DNA of 64,000 nucleotides from Bdellovibrionales bacterium (GTDB lineage Bacteria; Bdellovibrionota; Bdellovibrionia; Bdellovibrionales; Bdellovibrionaceae), in contig JADJOV010000003.1 in the NCBI GenBank assembly GCA_016713585.1, positions 1-64,000 on the forward strand. The letters are read 5' to 3'. The position numbers were made by a program, and so were the translations under genes. Below, piece by piece: positions 17,224-26,657 of the stretch. The notes below the pieces were generated by a model that was given only the letters and a program-made list of their open reading frames with translations, was not told the origin of the DNA and ran no database searches. Within the stretch, counting starts at the first letter, position 1, and each line of letters opens with the position of its first letter.

Positions 17224-18305
17224 GGTTTTGGCTCAATTTTTTCAAATTGGACAACAACAATAAATTCGCTGTCTGATTTACTGCCATCCGCTCGGCGAGC
17301 ACCCAAGCCTGACATAAAAAAAGCGGCATCGTGAGAAATTTCAAAAACGGCAGGATAATTGCTTTTTTGAATACTGGATCCGCCGGTTTCAGAAGGCTCT
17401 TTTTGGCTTTTCACGATTTCTAGATTTCCCTTAAATACCTGGTTGTCGACCTCTTCAAGATTAACAAAAGTCGAATATGAGATATCTTGACTGGCTGGTT
17501 CGCGGTCAGAGCTATGATAATTCAAGGTCCAGTTGAGTGGTTTTCCCAAATCTATTGGATCCAAGTCCGTGCGCTGAATATTCATATCCTTGGTGATTCC
17601 AGCTAAGCGCTTTTGGGCTTGCATGATTATCCCTGCCGAATAATCCCCAAAATTATTATACTGACCACTTTTACTGCTTTCTTCAGACAAATTCTCTAAA
17701 CTGCGCTGACTAATCTCGGCATAGGTCACTTTCACCTTATAGTGCCCACCCTTGCCAGAGCTTATGTTTCCCGAAACCAATGTGTTTTTCTTTTGTTTGA
17801 GTAAGGCCTTGTCTTCTTCATTTGGAAAACCACTTGCAATAGCGCCAGGGGCTCCAGATGCTGTTCCAGAAGGAGCTGACCCCGAGGAGGGCAACACCTC
17901 ACCCTGATTAGGACCAGGGAGCTCCGCGGTCACACCGACAGACGGAGTCGTGGTCGCTGGGTTTTGCGGAGTCGTCTCGCCCTGAACCAAGGCTCCATCA
18001 CTTGGCTGCTGACCTGGAACAGAATCCGAAAGTGTTTGATCTTGGTTAACAATTTTTTGAGGGAATTGATTTCCCCGCAAGTAAGTGACCCGATCTTGAA
18101 TTGAACTCTTCTGGTGTCGATAGAGCATGACTGAAGAGACCAAGGCAACAAGCACGACAAGGCCGAGATGAAGTACTGGATCCTTAAATAGCTTTGAAGC
18201 GGTGGAAGTTGGCGGCGCCTTAAAGTTGGTTATATCAACTCCGCACTGAGCGCAATATTGGTCCTGAGGTTGGGAAAACCCACATTTTGGACACTTAATT
18301 AGCAT
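17220..18305 (-). CDS. Zinc-ribbon membrane protein of unknown function
   Basis: A 361-residue protein. Residues 5-23 form a zinc ribbon (CPKC and CAQC, ten residues between the pairs). One transmembrane helix follows near residues 45-62 (LHLGLVVLVALVSSVML), then a low-complexity Pro/Gly/Ser/Thr segment to about residue 160, and a C-terminal domain with no motif I recognise. The topology suggests a cytoplasmic zinc ribbon and a periplasmic C-terminal domain. It is the first gene of the run with upp and hpt (4-nt overlap) and diverges from rsmH. The link to nucleotide salvage may be positional only. Confidence 0.55.
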   Translation of the reverse strand: MLIKCPKCGFSQPQDQYCAQCGVDITNFKAPPTSTASKLFKDPVLHLGLVVLVALVSSVMLYRHQKSSIQDRVTYLRGNQFPQKIVNQDQTLSDSVPGQQPSDGALVQGETTPQNPATTTPSVGVTAELPGPNQGEVLPSSGSAPSGTASGAPGAIASGFPNEEDKALLKQKKNTLVSGNISSGKGGHYKVKVTYAEISQRSLENLSEESSKSGQYNNFGDYSAGIIMQAQKRLAGITKDMNIQRTDLDPIDLGKPLNWTLNYHSSDREPASQDISYSTFVNLEEVDNQVFKGNLEIVKSQKEPSETGGSSIQKSNYPAVFEISHDAAFFMSGLGARRADGSKSDSEFIVVVQFEKIEPKP

Positions 18306-18356
18306 AGTAAAACCGCCTCACTTTAACTAGTTTACATAAGGGATGGTTGACGCACA

Positions 18357-19320
18357 ATGAAAAATTCTTTAGGTTGTGAACCCATGTCTATTGATGAAAT
18401 CATTTCACAGCTCCAAATTGATCCTCAGCATCAGCCGGTTTTGTTGCGCGAAGTCCTTCTGGGTTTGACCTCAAACCGAGTTTATTTGGATTTGAGTGGC
18501 TCCCAAGGCGGTTCTCTAAGATATTTGGATGGAACCTTTGGTCGAGGAGGCCACTATCAGGGGTTAAACAAATATTTTAAAAATTTAAGAACTTTGGCTT
18601 TTGACCAGGATATTGAGGCGAGCGCCAAGGCAAAATCAAGTTTAAAGTCGAGGTTGATTCCGGGGCTTTGGAATTGGTTCATGGAAATTTTTCACAGTTT
18701 TTAAAGGAAAAGGACGGAACTTTTGATATGATCTTATTAGATCTCGGGGTGAGCTCGCCGCAATTGGATGAGGCCGCTCGGGGATTTAGTTTTTATCAAG
18801 ATGGCCCTTTAGATATGAGAATGAACCAAGGACAAAATGTGACTGCCGAAGTGCTCATTAATACGCTTTCAGAAGATGATTTAGTGAGAGTGTTTAAAGA
18901 GTATGGAGAGATTTTTAGGCCTTTTCGAGTGGTGCGAGCCATTGTTCACGATCGAAAAACCAAAGCATTTAAAACGACTCAAGAACTCGCCGGACTCATA
19001 GAGCGTGTTGATGGCTGGCATCGGAAAGGGCACCATCCTGCGACCCAATATTTTATGGCCTTGCGGTTAGCAGTTAATCAAGAGCTTGAGAATTTGAAAG
19101 AAGCTCTTCCTCGATTGATAGACGCTTTAAATCCAGGGGGCCGACTCGCAGTTATTAGTTTTCACTCCCTAGAAGATCGTATCGTCAAGTGGGTCTTCAA
19201 AGAATCAGAGCTCGGAGAGCAAATTCACAAAAGGTGATTGAAGCCACGGAGGATGAAATCAAACTCAACTCAAGAGCAAGGAGTGCAAAGTTGAGGGTTT
19301 TTGAAAAAAAGGATTTATAG
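18357..19320 (+). CDS. rsmH: 16S rRNA m4C1402 methyltransferase, frameshifted
   Basis: N4-methylates C1402 of 16S rRNA; first gene of the division cluster. Family hallmarks are HQPVLLREVLLGL, YLDGTFGRGGHY (SAM binding), LLDLGVSSPQLDEAARGFSF, DGPLDMRMNQ, and FHSLEDRIVKW near the end. The first frame breaks near 18655, where DSGALELVHGNFSQF appears in the next frame; the second breaks in an A run at about 19230, after which VIEATEDEIKLNSRARSAKL runs to the stop at 19320. Two indels give about 321 residues, the normal length. ATG 18384 is an alternative start. No mraZ is found upstream: a divergent zinc-ribbon gene is there instead. Confidence 0.92.
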
Positions 19321-19350
19321 TTAACCTCAACTAACGAAAAGGAGTTCAGG

Positions 19351-19638
19351 ATGAACTCGAAAAAATATAGTCATCTCAAACCATTTCTAAGCCTTTCTTT
19401 TATAATATTGAGTCTGTTCTTAGTCGTCTTTTTTCAGATGGAAGAACGTAGAATAGGCTACAGTGTTTTAAAGCTGAGTGCGGCCCACAAAGCAGTGATA
19501 GAATTGCGCCGCAATCGGGAGATTCAATTGGCTCGCCTGACGCGACCTCAGCGTTTGGATCAAATGGCGCAGGCAAAACTGACATTGAAGCGAACACAAG
19601 CAAGTCAGATCGTGTATCTGCCAGGTCTAGTTTTATGA
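19351..19638 (+). CDS. ftsL: Cell division protein FtsL-like
   Basis: A 95-residue bitopic membrane protein: basic cytoplasmic N-terminus, one transmembrane helix (FLSLSFIILSLFLVVFFQM, residues 13-31), then a short coiled-coil-prone periplasmic segment ending in LDQMAQAKLTLKR, a pattern shared by FtsL/FtsB proteins. FtsL sequences are poorly conserved, so position is the main evidence: it lies between rsmH and ftsI and overlaps the ftsI start by 4 nt. It would join FtsB and FtsQ and help activate septal wall synthesis by FtsW/FtsI. GGAG lies upstream of the ATG. Confidence 0.8.
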   Translation: MNSKKYSHLKPFLSLSFIILSLFLVVFFQMEERRIGYSVLKLSAAHKAVIELRRNREIQLARLTRPQRLDQMAQAKLTLKRTQASQIVYLPGLVL

Positions 19639-21436
19639 AAAGTCGGATATTGATTATTTTCATTATTTTCTCGGCTCTTTGGAGCCTTTTGCTTTTTCGG
19701 GCTGCTCATCTGCAATTGACAACGAATGATCGACTTAGGAGTTTGCAAAACAAACAATTTAAATCGGTTATTTCACTTCAATCTCGGAGAGGTCCAATAT
19801 TTGATCGACAGGGACGGGAGCTTGCTTTGTCGACGACTTCGTTTTCACTCTATGCAGATCCAAAACTTCTTGAAGAAAAGAAGAAGGCAGCCAAAAAAAT
19901 AGCAAAATTGATCGGGCAATCCTCTGAGGCGATATTTGCAAAGATCAAAGATCCAGATAAACGTTTCGTTTGGATTGAGCGGTTTATGGACGAGAAAAAG
20001 GCAAAAGAGCTTAAAGAACTTAAAATTAAAGGCCTCGGAGTTGTTGAGTTCGTCGGGATGCTCGTGGACGACCCCTGATGGTTGACGGGCTTTTGTTTGC
20101 AGAGAACCCTGAAGGGGCTGAGGTTAAATTGACAATTGACTCTGAACTTCAGTATCAGTTGGAATCTGAGCTAAATTTGGCGAAGCACGAGTATGAGGCT
20201 CTTTCTGCGGTCGGTATCATTCTAGATGCCAAAACTTCAGCCGTCCGGGCGTTAGCGGTCGTTCCTGGTTTTGATCCGAATGTTAAATCAAATAACTTTG
20301 ATCTCGAGCAAAGACGAAATCGTGTCGTCACGGACGCCTTTGAACCTGGAAGTGTTATGAAGCCCTTTGTGATTGCCAAAGGGCTTAAAGAAAAAAAGCT
20401 GCAACCAAATTCTAAATTCTTTTGTGAGTTTGGATTATTCAAAATAGGGAAGCGCACAATCAAAGACTCAGATGATAAGCATAAATATGGCTGGTTGCCC
20501 GTGACTGATATTCTGGCCCACTCATCAAATATTGGAATGTCGAAAAACGCATTTTCAATGGGTGACGAAATCGTTCGGTCTGCTTACGATGAATTTGGGT
20601 TTGGGCAAAAATATGGACTGGAGTTACCTGGGGAAGGGAAGGGAACATTGCATCCATTGCCCTGGAATAATCATTTGCTTGCCAATATTTCTTTTGGGCA
20701 AGGGATTTCCGCGACGGCTCTGCAGGTGGCCAATGCCTATGCGGCACTGATAAACGGGGGAAGTTTAAACAAGCCCTATCTTATTGAAGCCATGAAAGAA
20801 CCTGAGACTGGAATTATCACTGAGTTTAAGCCTCAGCTTTTGCGCCAGGTTTTGACTCTTGATGAATCTGAAAAAATGCGCATGATGCTGGTGTCTGCAA
20901 CGGCCCCCGAGGCTACCGGAGAAAAAGCAAGAGTCTCTGGTTTTATGGTGGGAGGCAAGACAGGGACTGCCCAAATGGCGGATCCAAAAGGTGGGGGCTA
21001 CCTAAAGGGTGCCTACATTTCAAGTTTTGCAGGTTTTATTCCGGCTCAAGATCCACGCTTTGTTATTTATGTTGCTCTCGAGCGACCACAAAAGGCTTAT
21101 TATGGCTCCCAGGTTGCTGCTCCGGTATTTTCTCGTCTGGCCTCGTTTGCTGTTCGTCGCGAAGGACTTGCTCCATTGTTGACAGCCGAAAACAAAAACA
21201 AAATCAAAATCAAAAAGAAAGCTAAGTCCACCGAAATTTCACAAGCCAATCTATCTGCTCACTTACAAAACATGCCTGATTTCCAAAAAAATCTGACCGT
21301 TCGTGAGGTCTTTAAAAAACTTCATGGACAGGATGTTCAAGTTCGAATTCAGGGCCAAGGGACAGTCTCGGAAACTATTCCTTCGGCTGGCGATCCTCTG
21401 GGCGACGATAAGACGATGACAGTCATTCTCCGGTAG
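19635..21436 (+). CDS. ftsI: Septal transpeptidase FtsI (PBP3-type) with C-terminal PASTA domain; frame change and missing segment
   Basis: Class B penicillin-binding protein crosslinking septal peptidoglycan. It has an N-terminal transmembrane helix (ILIIFIIFSALWSLLLF), RRGPIFDRQGRELA, the active-site SVMK within EPGSVMKPF (Ser codon at 20351), SSNIGM as the S-x-N motif, and KTGTAQM (Lys codon at 20957). A PASTA domain occupies about 21268-21435. The frame changes between about 20050 and 20075: GLGVVEF in the first frame is followed by RDARGRPLMVDGLLF in the next. Normal FtsI has some 60 residues between these points (the K/R-R-Y-P and L-x-G-F-V-G pedestal region); they are absent here. Overlaps ftsL by 4 nt. 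Confidence 0.9.
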
Positions 21437-21572
21437 GGAAGTGCCCTGCGTCACTTCCACGTCGCGAGAGGAGCCCAGGCTTAAGAGGCGAGATCAGGGC
21501 AAAGTTGTCGTTCAAAAAAGCGGCCTAATGTAGCTGTCTTGCTGCTACACATCTGAGAAGAAAGCGACTCAG
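21437..21572 (+). other. Three hairpins downstream of ftsI
   Basis: GGAAGTG (21437-21443) pairs with CACTTCC (21452-21458) immediately after the ftsI stop. TGTAGC (21529-21534) pairs with GCTACA (21544-21549), and CTGAG (21553-21557) with CTCAG (21568-21572). None has a U-tract, so these are not classical intrinsic terminators; they may mark processing or partial termination between ftsI and the inserted genes. The 238 bp between ftsI and the next gene hold nothing else I can support. Confidence 0.3.
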
Positions 21573-21674
21573 AGGTGACAAATTTGAATCATTGTGCGAG
21601 ATTCTTAAGGAAATCCATTTTCACAAGAGCGACCGCCCCCTTTAACTCCTGCTCTTGGAGTGGCTGGGAGTTCT

Positions 21675-21986
21675 ATGAATCTTTATTTAGTGCACTGTGG
21701 GTTCTATGATGCTGATGTTTGCGATGGGCTTTATGAAAGCCATGTTAACTTTTTCGTTTCTGGCGAAACTTTTGAAGAGGCAAGAGCAAAGGCAAAGTTG
21801 ATTCCCGAGTTCCAAGCAAAAAGAATGCATGTAGATGGGTTGCAGGAAATCCAGGCAGTGAATGGTTTTAAAGTGCATCTTGAGCCAGATTCAACTCTCC
21901 TTAACCAAACTCATATTGTTAATTTTAAACATCGTGATCTTGCTCCAAAGCCTACAATTAAAAGTGAAGAAAAAGTGGATAGCTAA
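21675..21986 (+). CDS. DUF1543 domain protein
   Basis: A 103-residue protein resembling DUF1543 proteins: N-terminal MNLYLVHCGFYD, then HVNFFVSGETFEEARAKAK and an internal MHVDGLQEIQAVNGFKVHLE, matching the family layout of a beta strand, an acidic helix with A-R-A-K, and H-x-D before V-x-G-(Y/F). Family function is unknown. I choose ATG 21675, preceded by GGGAG, over a GTG five codons upstream. Its stop abuts that of the convergent hydrolase gene. It is one of two genes lying between ftsI and murE, unusual for a division cluster. Confidence 0.65.
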   Translation: MNLYLVHCGFYDADVCDGLYESHVNFFVSGETFEEARAKAKLIPEFQAKRMHVDGLQEIQAVNGFKVHLEPDSTLLNQTHIVNFKHRDLAPKPTIKSEEKVDS

Positions 21987-22670
21987 CTATTTAGGACTCG
22001 TGCCATAAGTTGAGCTGAGAAAAATTCCCATTTCCTGCAAGACGGGGCTTGGAATTTCGTGTCCCCCCGAGAACTGACGAAGTTTGCCTGTGAGTCCTTG
22101 TTCTGTGAGGAAGCTTTCGAGACGCTGGCCATTTTTAATGTCAATCACAGTGTCTTGGTTGCCATGGGCTTGAAAGAAACGTAGACCCTTTCTTTGATTC
22201 GCAACAGTGGACCATTCCGTTTTATTGATCAGGGCAGTTGAAAGAAGCAAGAGGTTTCGCGGATTTTCTGGGGCATGGAGGGCGACATCCGCAGCAAGCA
22301 TTCCCCCTTGGGAGAAGCCCCCTAAAACTACTTCGCTCCAGGGTCTTTTGAGGGTTGCAATCAAAGACAAAATCTTTTTTCTCACCTCTGGAAGTTCTTG
22401 GGGAGTCTCTGAAGAGAGGTCCCGGGAAGTGGAAATTTTCTCGAGATCGATGGGCCACCAGGCTCGTCCAGTCCATCCGGGCCCTATGGGGACTTCGGAG
22501 GGGCCCTGTGGAAAAATCCATGTCCAATCCTGAAGCCCTGGGGTGACATCTGCCAGAGGAGCCAAATCGAAAGCATCTGCGCCATATCCATGAAAAAGAA
22601 TCACGACAGGCTTGTTATCATCTCCCATGACTTCGTGTGTTTTTAGAGGGCCTCGTTGGTTCAGTTTCAT
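21987..22670 (-). CDS. Alpha/beta hydrolase, phospholipase/carboxylesterase family
   Basis: A 227-residue cytoplasmic hydrolase with the complete catalytic set of the YpfH/carboxylesterase family: oxyanion segment LFHGYGADAFDLAPLA, nucleophile elbow GGFSQGG, an acid in GNQDTVI and the histidine in SGGHEIP. The typical GWTGRAWWPID insert is present. It should hydrolyse short acyl esters or lysophospholipids. ATG at 22670 is preferred to GTG 22682 because a GGAG lies at a proper distance. No signal peptide. It points against the wall-synthesis genes on both sides. Confidence 0.85.
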   Translation of the reverse strand: MKLNQRGPLKTHEVMGDDNKPVVILFHGYGADAFDLAPLADVTPGLQDWTWIFPQGPSEVPIGPGWTGRAWWPIDLEKISTSRDLSSETPQELPEVRKKILSLIATLKRPWSEVVLGGFSQGGMLAADVALHAPENPRNLLLLSTALINKTEWSTVANQRKGLRFFQAHGNQDTVIDIKNGQRLESFLTEQGLTGKLRQFSGGHEIPSPVLQEMGIFLSSTYGTSPK

Positions 22671-22693
22671 TTCTCGCTCCACAGTTATGTTCA

Positions 22694-22720
22694 GTTAAGT
22701 TAAGTTAAGTTAAGTTAAGT
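22694..22720. repeat. Pentanucleotide tandem repeat (GTTAA)5
   Basis: Five perfect GTTAA units plus GT, followed by degenerate copies (TTGAGTTTGATTAAGTTTAG) to about 22750. It lies between the hydrolase start and murE, on the murE upstream side. A repeat that can slip in length here could alter promoter spacing for murE or the hydrolase; this is inference. Confidence 0.8.
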
Positions 22721-22789
22721 TCGCTTGAGTTTGATTAAGTTTAGTCAAGTTTGGGTTGCGGGATCATCCTGTCAGTCATAAGATGTTTT

Positions 22790-24369
22790 ATGAAATTACA
22801 AGATCTTATGCGGGGGCTCCCGTTCATTCAAATACATTGTGAGACAAATCCTGAAGTGATTGATTTGCAGTTTGACTCGCGAAGCGTTCGCTTGGGATCC
22901 CTTTTTGTAGCTATTGTGGGAGTCAAAGCCGATGGACATCAGTTTCTTGTCAGTGCGATCCGCCAGGGGGCCATCGCGGTCGTCGTGCAAAAAGGCTCAG
23001 ATTTTCAAAATGCACTTTCGGATGACTGTGGAAAAAAGGCTAATATTCCAGTAATTGTCGTCGAGAATTCTAGGGAGGCACTTGATTTTTTGGCCTGTCA
23101 GTTTTACGGAAATCCCTCGAAAAATTTATTATGTGTGGTGTGACCGGAACCAACGGAAAAACTTCGCTCACATATTTGATCGAGTATTTGTTAAACGCTG
23201 CTCAGTGTCCGACTGGAGTGATTGGCACAATTGATCACCATCTTCGCATTCCAGCGAACGTCGAGCCTTTGGCAGATAGACTTGGGCCAGAAGGCGCCCA
23301 AGATCTCATGGCCTGGCCTGCTGACGGAACCACCCCGAATCCCATCTTATTGCAAGCCCGCTTGCGGGAGTTTTGGAATCTAGGGGCAAAGGCCGCAGTC
23401 TTGGAAGTAACCTCTCATGCCTTAGATCAGAAGCGGGCCGATGGCGTTTCTTTTGATGTCGGAGTATTTACTAATTTAACTCAGGATCATTTAGATTATC
23501 ATGATTCAATGGAGAATTATTTTTCAACTAAAGTTCGTTTCTTTACAGAAATTTTGAGTGGCAGTCAGAAGACAAATAAAATGGCAATTATCAATGTCAC
23601 TGATCCCTGGGGCCAGAAACTGAGTGAACTCATCAGGACGTGTGATTTTAAACAGCTGACGTTTGGTCGGGAAACTGGAGATTTCAAATACAGAATAGAA
23701 AACATGACGACGACAGAGACGAAATTCAAACTTCAAACTCCTCAGGGTCAAGCTGATGTACAAAGTCCTTTGAGCGGTGAACATAATGTCCAAAACGTGG
23801 TGGCAGCGCTGGCCGCGGTCAGTGCTGCGGGCTTTGATTTACGTAAAGCGGTTCATGCCATGGTAAAATTTCCCGGAATTCCTGGGCGGCTTCAGTTGGT
23901 GCCAAATTCAAAGGGACGACCTGTGTTTGTGGATTATGCTCATACTCCGGATGGTCTTGAAAGTGTGTTGAAGACTCTTCGTCACGTTCAGTCCCAGGGA
24001 GGTCACTCTGGGGCGAAAATTTGGACGGTCTTTGGCTGTGGGGGTGACCGTGATTCTGGAAAGCGCCCTTTGATGGCAGAAATTGCTGAGCGCTTATCAG
24101 ATCAAGTGATTGTGACTTCCGATAACCCTAGAATGGAAGACCCAGAGAAAATCATTGATCAAATTGTCGCGGGATTTTCCAAAGTTGCCCATTTTAATAG
24201 AGAGGTCGATCGCAAAAAAGCCATTGAAATGGCTTTGAAATTTTCGGGACCGAATGATTTGATTCTTATTGCGGGGAAGGGGCATGAAGAGACTCAGCAG
24301 CTGGGAAATCAAAAAATTCATTTCAGTGATGTCGAGGTTGCAGAGAGTTTTTTGAAGGGGGAGCAATGA
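22790..24369 (+). CDS. murE: UDP-N-acetylmuramoyl-tripeptide synthetase MurE, frameshifted
   Basis: Adds the third residue of the peptidoglycan stem peptide. DSRSVRLGSLFVAIVG is the N-terminal uridine-binding region, VTGTNGKTS the ATP loop, EVTSHALDQKR the central-domain signature, and VDYAHTPDGLESVL opens the C-terminal domain. SDNPRMEDP (near 24120) has the D-N-P-R signature of meso-diaminopimelate-adding enzymes. The frame shifts at about 23133, where LLCVGVTGTNGKTS needs one extra G in a GTGG context. ATG 22790 matches the family start; its ribosome binding site is weak. The stop overlaps murF by 4 nt. Confidence 0.93.
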
Positions 24370-25811
24370 ATAGCTGGAGCTTGGAAGATATTGTCGGAGC
24401 TGTGGGCGGGACTGTCATCTCAAAAAAGGAATGCCGGTTGACTGGATTAGGTACAGACACCCGACGGGATCTGAGCGGGAATATTTTTTTTGCTCTTCGC
24501 GGGGATCAATTCGATGCTCATGATTTTTTACCTAAAGCCTTCGCGCAAGGTGCGGCGGGACTTGTCGTTGATCGCGCAGAGGTCGTAACTGAAGAGCTCA
24601 GATCTCTTGGGACGTTAATTTTGGTTCCAGATACCTTGAGAGCCCTCCAGGATTTTGCAAAATGGTATCGCAGCAAGTTAAAGGCTAAAGTTGTAGGAAT
24701 AACTGGCTCTGCTGGTAAGACCTCGACCAAAGAGTTTCTTGCAACTATACTTGAAAAGAGGAGAAAGGTCTTTTTTTCAAAGGGATCTTTTAATAATCAT
24801 TGGGGAGTTCCGATTTCACTCTTAGGGATTGAGCCGACTCATGAAGTTGCACTGATCGAAATGGGAATGAATCACCCCGGCGAGTTGACCTCGCTGGTAG
24901 AAATTTCCCAACCGGATATTGTGGTGTGCACAATGGTCGGCCAAGCGCATATCGAGCACTTTGGAACCGTCGAACGAATTGCTGAAGCGAAAGAAGAAAT
25001 ATACGTGACATCTAAGCCTTCAGCTACACGAATTTTCAATTTAGATAACCCTTGGACTCTTAAGATGTTCGAAAGGTTTGAAAAAAGCGATCCTGGTGGT
25101 TCTAGAATCATTTTTTCAGAATTGGAGCTGGGTCGAAAAAATGTCGATGTCTCTTTGCACGTTGAAGCTATGACCCTTGATGGATTGGTGATTCGTGGAA
25201 AAATTCGCGATGTGGAATCTCAAAAAAAAGTGAAAATTTTTGGTCATCAAAACTGTGTCAACCTAATGGCAGCTGCCGCTGCGGCTTTAGCCTGTGGTTT
25301 AACGCCTGAAGAAATTTGGCAAGGACTTGGTGAGTGCCACACCGTTTGGGGTCGCAATCAACTGCTCCAGACTGAATCTAAAATTAGAATTCTATTCGAC
25401 GGCTATAATGCGAATCCAGAAAGTATGCTTGCATTGCTTGAGAACATTTCGCAACTAAAAGCATCTGACTCTGGTCCGACACGTCGAATTGGGGTTTTTG
25501 GACAGATGTTGGAGCTGGGTCAGGCTTCAAAGGCGCTGCATGAAAAGTTGGGAGAGCAAGCAGCGAAGGCTGGTTTTTGGGAGGTCTTTTTTTACGGACT
25601 TGATTTTCTTGAATTTTCAAAAGGCTTTCGCTCAATCAACTCTACGACGCCTCTGCATGTTCAAGAAAAATTCACTTCAGATTTTGCAGATAGGCTCGTA
25701 CAGTCAGCAAGGCCTCAGGATTTGATTGTAGTTAAAGGTTCAAGGGGAATGGCTCTTGAGCGAATGATTTTACCTTTAGGTCCCCTGAATTTTGAGAAAG
25801 GGTCACTTTGA
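24366..25811 (+). CDS. murF: UDP-N-acetylmuramoyl-tripeptide--D-alanyl-D-alanine ligase MurF
   Basis: A 481-residue Mur ligase that adds D-Ala-D-Ala to the stem peptide. It has DTRRDLSGNIFFALRGDQFD in the substrate-binding N-terminal domain, GITGSAGKTSTKEFLA as ATP loop, ALIEMGMNHPGELTSLV characteristic of MurF, and FDGYNANPESMLALLEN in the C-terminal domain. Intact, with an ATG overlapping the murE stop. In most division clusters mraY follows; here the cluster ends and a secreted repeat protein follows instead. Confidence 0.95.
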   Translation: MNSWSLEDIVGAVGGTVISKKECRLTGLGTDTRRDLSGNIFFALRGDQFDAHDFLPKAFAQGAAGLVVDRAEVVTEELRSLGTLILVPDTLRALQDFAKWYRSKLKAKVVGITGSAGKTSTKEFLATILEKRRKVFFSKGSFNNHWGVPISLLGIEPTHEVALIEMGMNHPGELTSLVEISQPDIVVCTMVGQAHIEHFGTVERIAEAKEEIYVTSKPSATRIFNLDNPWTLKMFERFEKSDPGGSRIIFSELELGRKNVDVSLHVEAMTLDGLVIRGKIRDVESQKKVKIFGHQNCVNLMAAAAAALACGLTPEEIWQGLGECHTVWGRNQLLQTESKIRILFDGYNANPESMLALLENISQLKASDSGPTRRIGVFGQMLELGQASKALHEKLGEQAAKAGFWEVFFYGLDFLEFSKGFRSINSTTPLHVQEKFTSDFADRLVQSARPQDLIVVKGSRGMALERMILPLGPLNFEKGSL

Positions 25812-25881
25812 GCCCATTTTTTCTTGGAACAAAACTTGCTTTGGATAATCAATGGCACTTATTTCTAACATCGGGGGTATT

Positions 25882-26568
25882 ATGACTTTGAATCTCACAG
25901 CAAAAATTTTCTTTTTATCGCTTGCCTTTTCTCTTAAAGCAGCCGCTGTTTGCACGGTGCAAATGGTGGGTCCGCAAGGACAACCAGGGCAAGTTTTTCA
26001 GTATGATGATTGCCAGAAGGCTCAAGTCGCTTGTGAAATTGCCCTCATGAATCCAGATGCTAGTCCTCCGGGTTCCAGGTGTGTCATTATTGATCCTGGT
26101 CAGCCAAATCCACCACCTCCACCCCCGCCGCCACGACCACCTCAGCCTCCGCCACCACCCCAGCCGCCACGGCCACCTCAGCCTCCACCACCATATAATC
26201 CTCCACCTCCCTACAATCCGCCAGGCTATCAGGACTCGTGTGAACGTCATGCAACTCGAAATTATTTCTCTCGGTCAGAAGCTGAGCGACTATGTTTAGG
26301 AGCAAGATCAGAAATGCCTGCATATTGCGCAGTGGAGGCTCTCGATAGATCATTGAGTCGGACCGAAGCTATTAGGCTTTGCAGATTGGCGGAGACTCTA
26401 GAGCCTGTGGAGTGCCAACAAGAGGCCTATCAAGATGTTTTTGGTTGGGCCGAATCAATTCAACTGTGCAGTAATAACGGAAGTCTCTGGAATTCGGCAT
26501 GTGCTATTGACTATTATCGCAGGAGTCGCTCGACATCGCAGGCCGTAGCCCAGTGTAGAAATAGATAA
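25882..26568 (+). CDS. Secreted protein: Pro-rich linker plus four 29-residue Cys repeats
   Basis: A 228-residue exported protein starting at ATG 25882 (GGGGG upstream), with signal peptide residues 1-22 (AKIFFLSLAFSLKAAA). A short Cys-containing N-terminal part (Cys24, 44, 51, 67) is followed by a roughly 40-residue proline-rich spacer (residues 75-115, mostly P with N, Q, R, Y). The C-terminal half is four tandem repeats in perfect register: first Cys at 120, 149, 178, 207 and second Cys at 138, 167, 196, 225. Each has C-x3-A/Y, then S-x2-E-[AS]-x-x-L/Q-C. The same register occurs in the protein at 1-440. Unrecognised family; extracellular binding or structural role is only a guess. Confidence 0.75.
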   Translation: MTLNLTAKIFFLSLAFSLKAAAVCTVQMVGPQGQPGQVFQYDDCQKAQVACEIALMNPDASPPGSRCVIIDPGQPNPPPPPPPPRPPQPPPPPQPPRPPQPPPPYNPPPPYNPPGYQDSCERHATRNYFSRSEAERLCLGARSEMPAYCAVEALDRSLSRTEAIRLCRLAETLEPVECQQEAYQDVFGWAESIQLCSNNGSLWNSACAIDYYRRSRSTSQAVAQCRNR

Positions 26569-26590
26569 AGGGAATTTAATGATAGCAGCT

Positions 26591-26655
26591 GGCTCGAAGT
26601 ATTGTTGGCACCAACTTGATACTTCGGGCCTGACATGACTCAGACCCGAAAGCAT
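26591..26655 (+). terminator. Nested inverted repeats between convergent genes
   Basis: GGCTCGAAGTAT (26591-26602) pairs with ATACTTCGGGCC (26619-26630), 11 of 12 positions. A second, overlapping stem pairs CGGG-C-CTGA (from 26625) with TCAG-A-CCCG (to 26648), followed by AAAGC and a run of five T. The second stem looks like a weak intrinsic terminator for the plus-strand gene; the two stems share CGGGCC and cannot form together. Confidence 0.5.
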
Positions 26656-26657
26656 TT

